64,000 bases of DNA from Cupriavidus cauae (GTDB lineage Bacteria; Pseudomonadota; Gammaproteobacteria; Burkholderiales; Burkholderiaceae): positions 1-64,000 of the forward strand of contig NZ_VWRN01000027.1 in the NCBI RefSeq assembly GCF_008632125.1, in the 5' to 3' direction. The notes beneath the pieces were generated by a model. It was given only the letters and a program-made list of their open reading frames with translations. It did not search any database and was not told where the DNA came from. The position numbers were made by a program, and so were the translations under genes. The first letter of the stretch is position 1. Each line of letters starts with the position of its first letter. Below are positions 63,730 to 64,000 of this stretch, in pieces.

Positions 63730-64000
63730 CTAGCACCCGCCGTAGTTCTTGCGACCGCTAGCGGTAATCGTATAGGTGCCGCCGCGCGGCCCGCGATAGC
63801 AGGTAGGGCCGGTGGACGAACCTTGGCGGGCCATGAAGGCATTGGCCGATGGGTGGGTCCTGGCGCCAGGTGACGGCACCGCGCGGACGCCGGTATGTCC
63901 GCTTCCTCTGTGGCAGTGGTACTCGCCAGTTTTCCGGTTCGTGTGACAACCCTCGGCGTTCAGTCCGCCCCCATGGGCACTCGCCGCCCCCGTGAACAAA
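63730..64000 (-). CDS. Secreted YHYH/basic-adaptor small protein (5' end off window)
   Basis: The C-terminal 89 or so residues of a small secreted protein; the true start lies beyond the window. The visible N terminus, FTGAASAHGGGLNAEGCHTNRKTGEYHCHR, looks like the end of a signal peptide and a YHYH-type His/Cys domain. The C terminus, YRGPRGGTYTITASGRKNYGGC, resembles the PBCV basic adaptor domain. These short proteins are common in Burkholderiales and their function is not known. It converges with the flavoprotein gene. Confidence 0.7.
   Translation of the reverse strand, partial: LFTGAASAHGGGLNAEGCHTNRKTGEYHCHRGSGHTGVRAVPSPGARTHPSANAFMARQGSSTGPTCYRGPRGGTYTITASGRKNYGGC

Noticed and set aside
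1-64000. Prophage, transposon or genomic island
   Set aside because: I see no integrase, transposase, phage structural gene, tRNA junction or marked composition shift; regulators and transporters are typical of the host chromosome.

Overview
The window is 64 kb of GC-rich bacterial chromosome. Gene content points to a betaproteobacterium of the Burkholderiales, most like Cupriavidus or Ralstonia. The pointers are two Bug-family (tripartite tricarboxylate) binding proteins, paoABC-type aldehyde oxidoreductase genes, an OhrR/Ohr pair, a host-attachment protein, and many LysR, AraC, IclR and TetR regulators beside small catabolic clusters. The genus is inferred, not proven. I see no rRNA, tRNA, CRISPR array, insertion sequence or prophage.

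Layout. 1-14.6 kb: MarC-type membrane protein, class A penicillin-binding protein, glutathione S-transferase, lipoprotein hydrolase, a LysR gene divergent from a periplasmic molybdenum aldehyde oxidoreductase (paoABC), a DUF3626 protein, YihY/BrkB membrane protein, host-attachment protein and a disordered small protein. 14.8-21 kb: RND efflux permease and adaptor without an outer-membrane channel gene, then a short RecQ helicase. 21-27.7 kb: MFS transporter, berberine-bridge-type flavoprotein, VOC protein, small membrane protein, EamA exporter and the flavoprotein XenA. 27.8-29.3 kb: DJ-1/PfpI protein and a NemR-type TetR regulator. Identical palindromes lie before nemR and before the PfpI gene, so nemR, pfpI and xenA look like one electrophile-stress regulon. 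29.4-31.3 kb: DsbA-like protein, GNAT acetyltransferase and an HxlR regulator with a clear shared operator.

31.3-40.5 kb is a complete nitrate assimilation operon: transporter, nirB, nirD, an FAD reductase and the molybdenum nitrate reductase. Its leader has a sigma-54 promoter, a possible NtrC site, two hairpins with the same AACGGC hexaloop, and a terminator that overlaps the second hairpin. This reads as ANTAR-protein (NasT/NasR-like) antitermination, so nitrogen limitation and nitrate would both be needed for expression.

40.7-48.9 kb is an IclR-controlled catabolic operon of unknown substrate: cyclase-family hydrolase, ABC-type binding protein, cysteine-less thiolase with its DUF35 partner, Bug binding protein and ADP-forming acyl-CoA synthetase. 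49-50.3 kb: ohrR, ohr and a small hypothetical gene. 50.5-58.8 kb: AraC and LysR regulators, two EamA transporters, class II aldolase, a second Bug protein, a frameshifted LysR gene and a nitroreductase. 58.8-64 kb: an unlisted 56-residue membrane protein, DUF72 protein, an exported argininosuccinate-lyase-like enzyme, an AraC gene with an internal deletion, an Rrf2 regulator with a CxxC flavoprotein, and an edge-truncated small secreted protein.

Short imperfect tandem repeats, often with a 13-bp period, recur in spacers and gene ends across the window.
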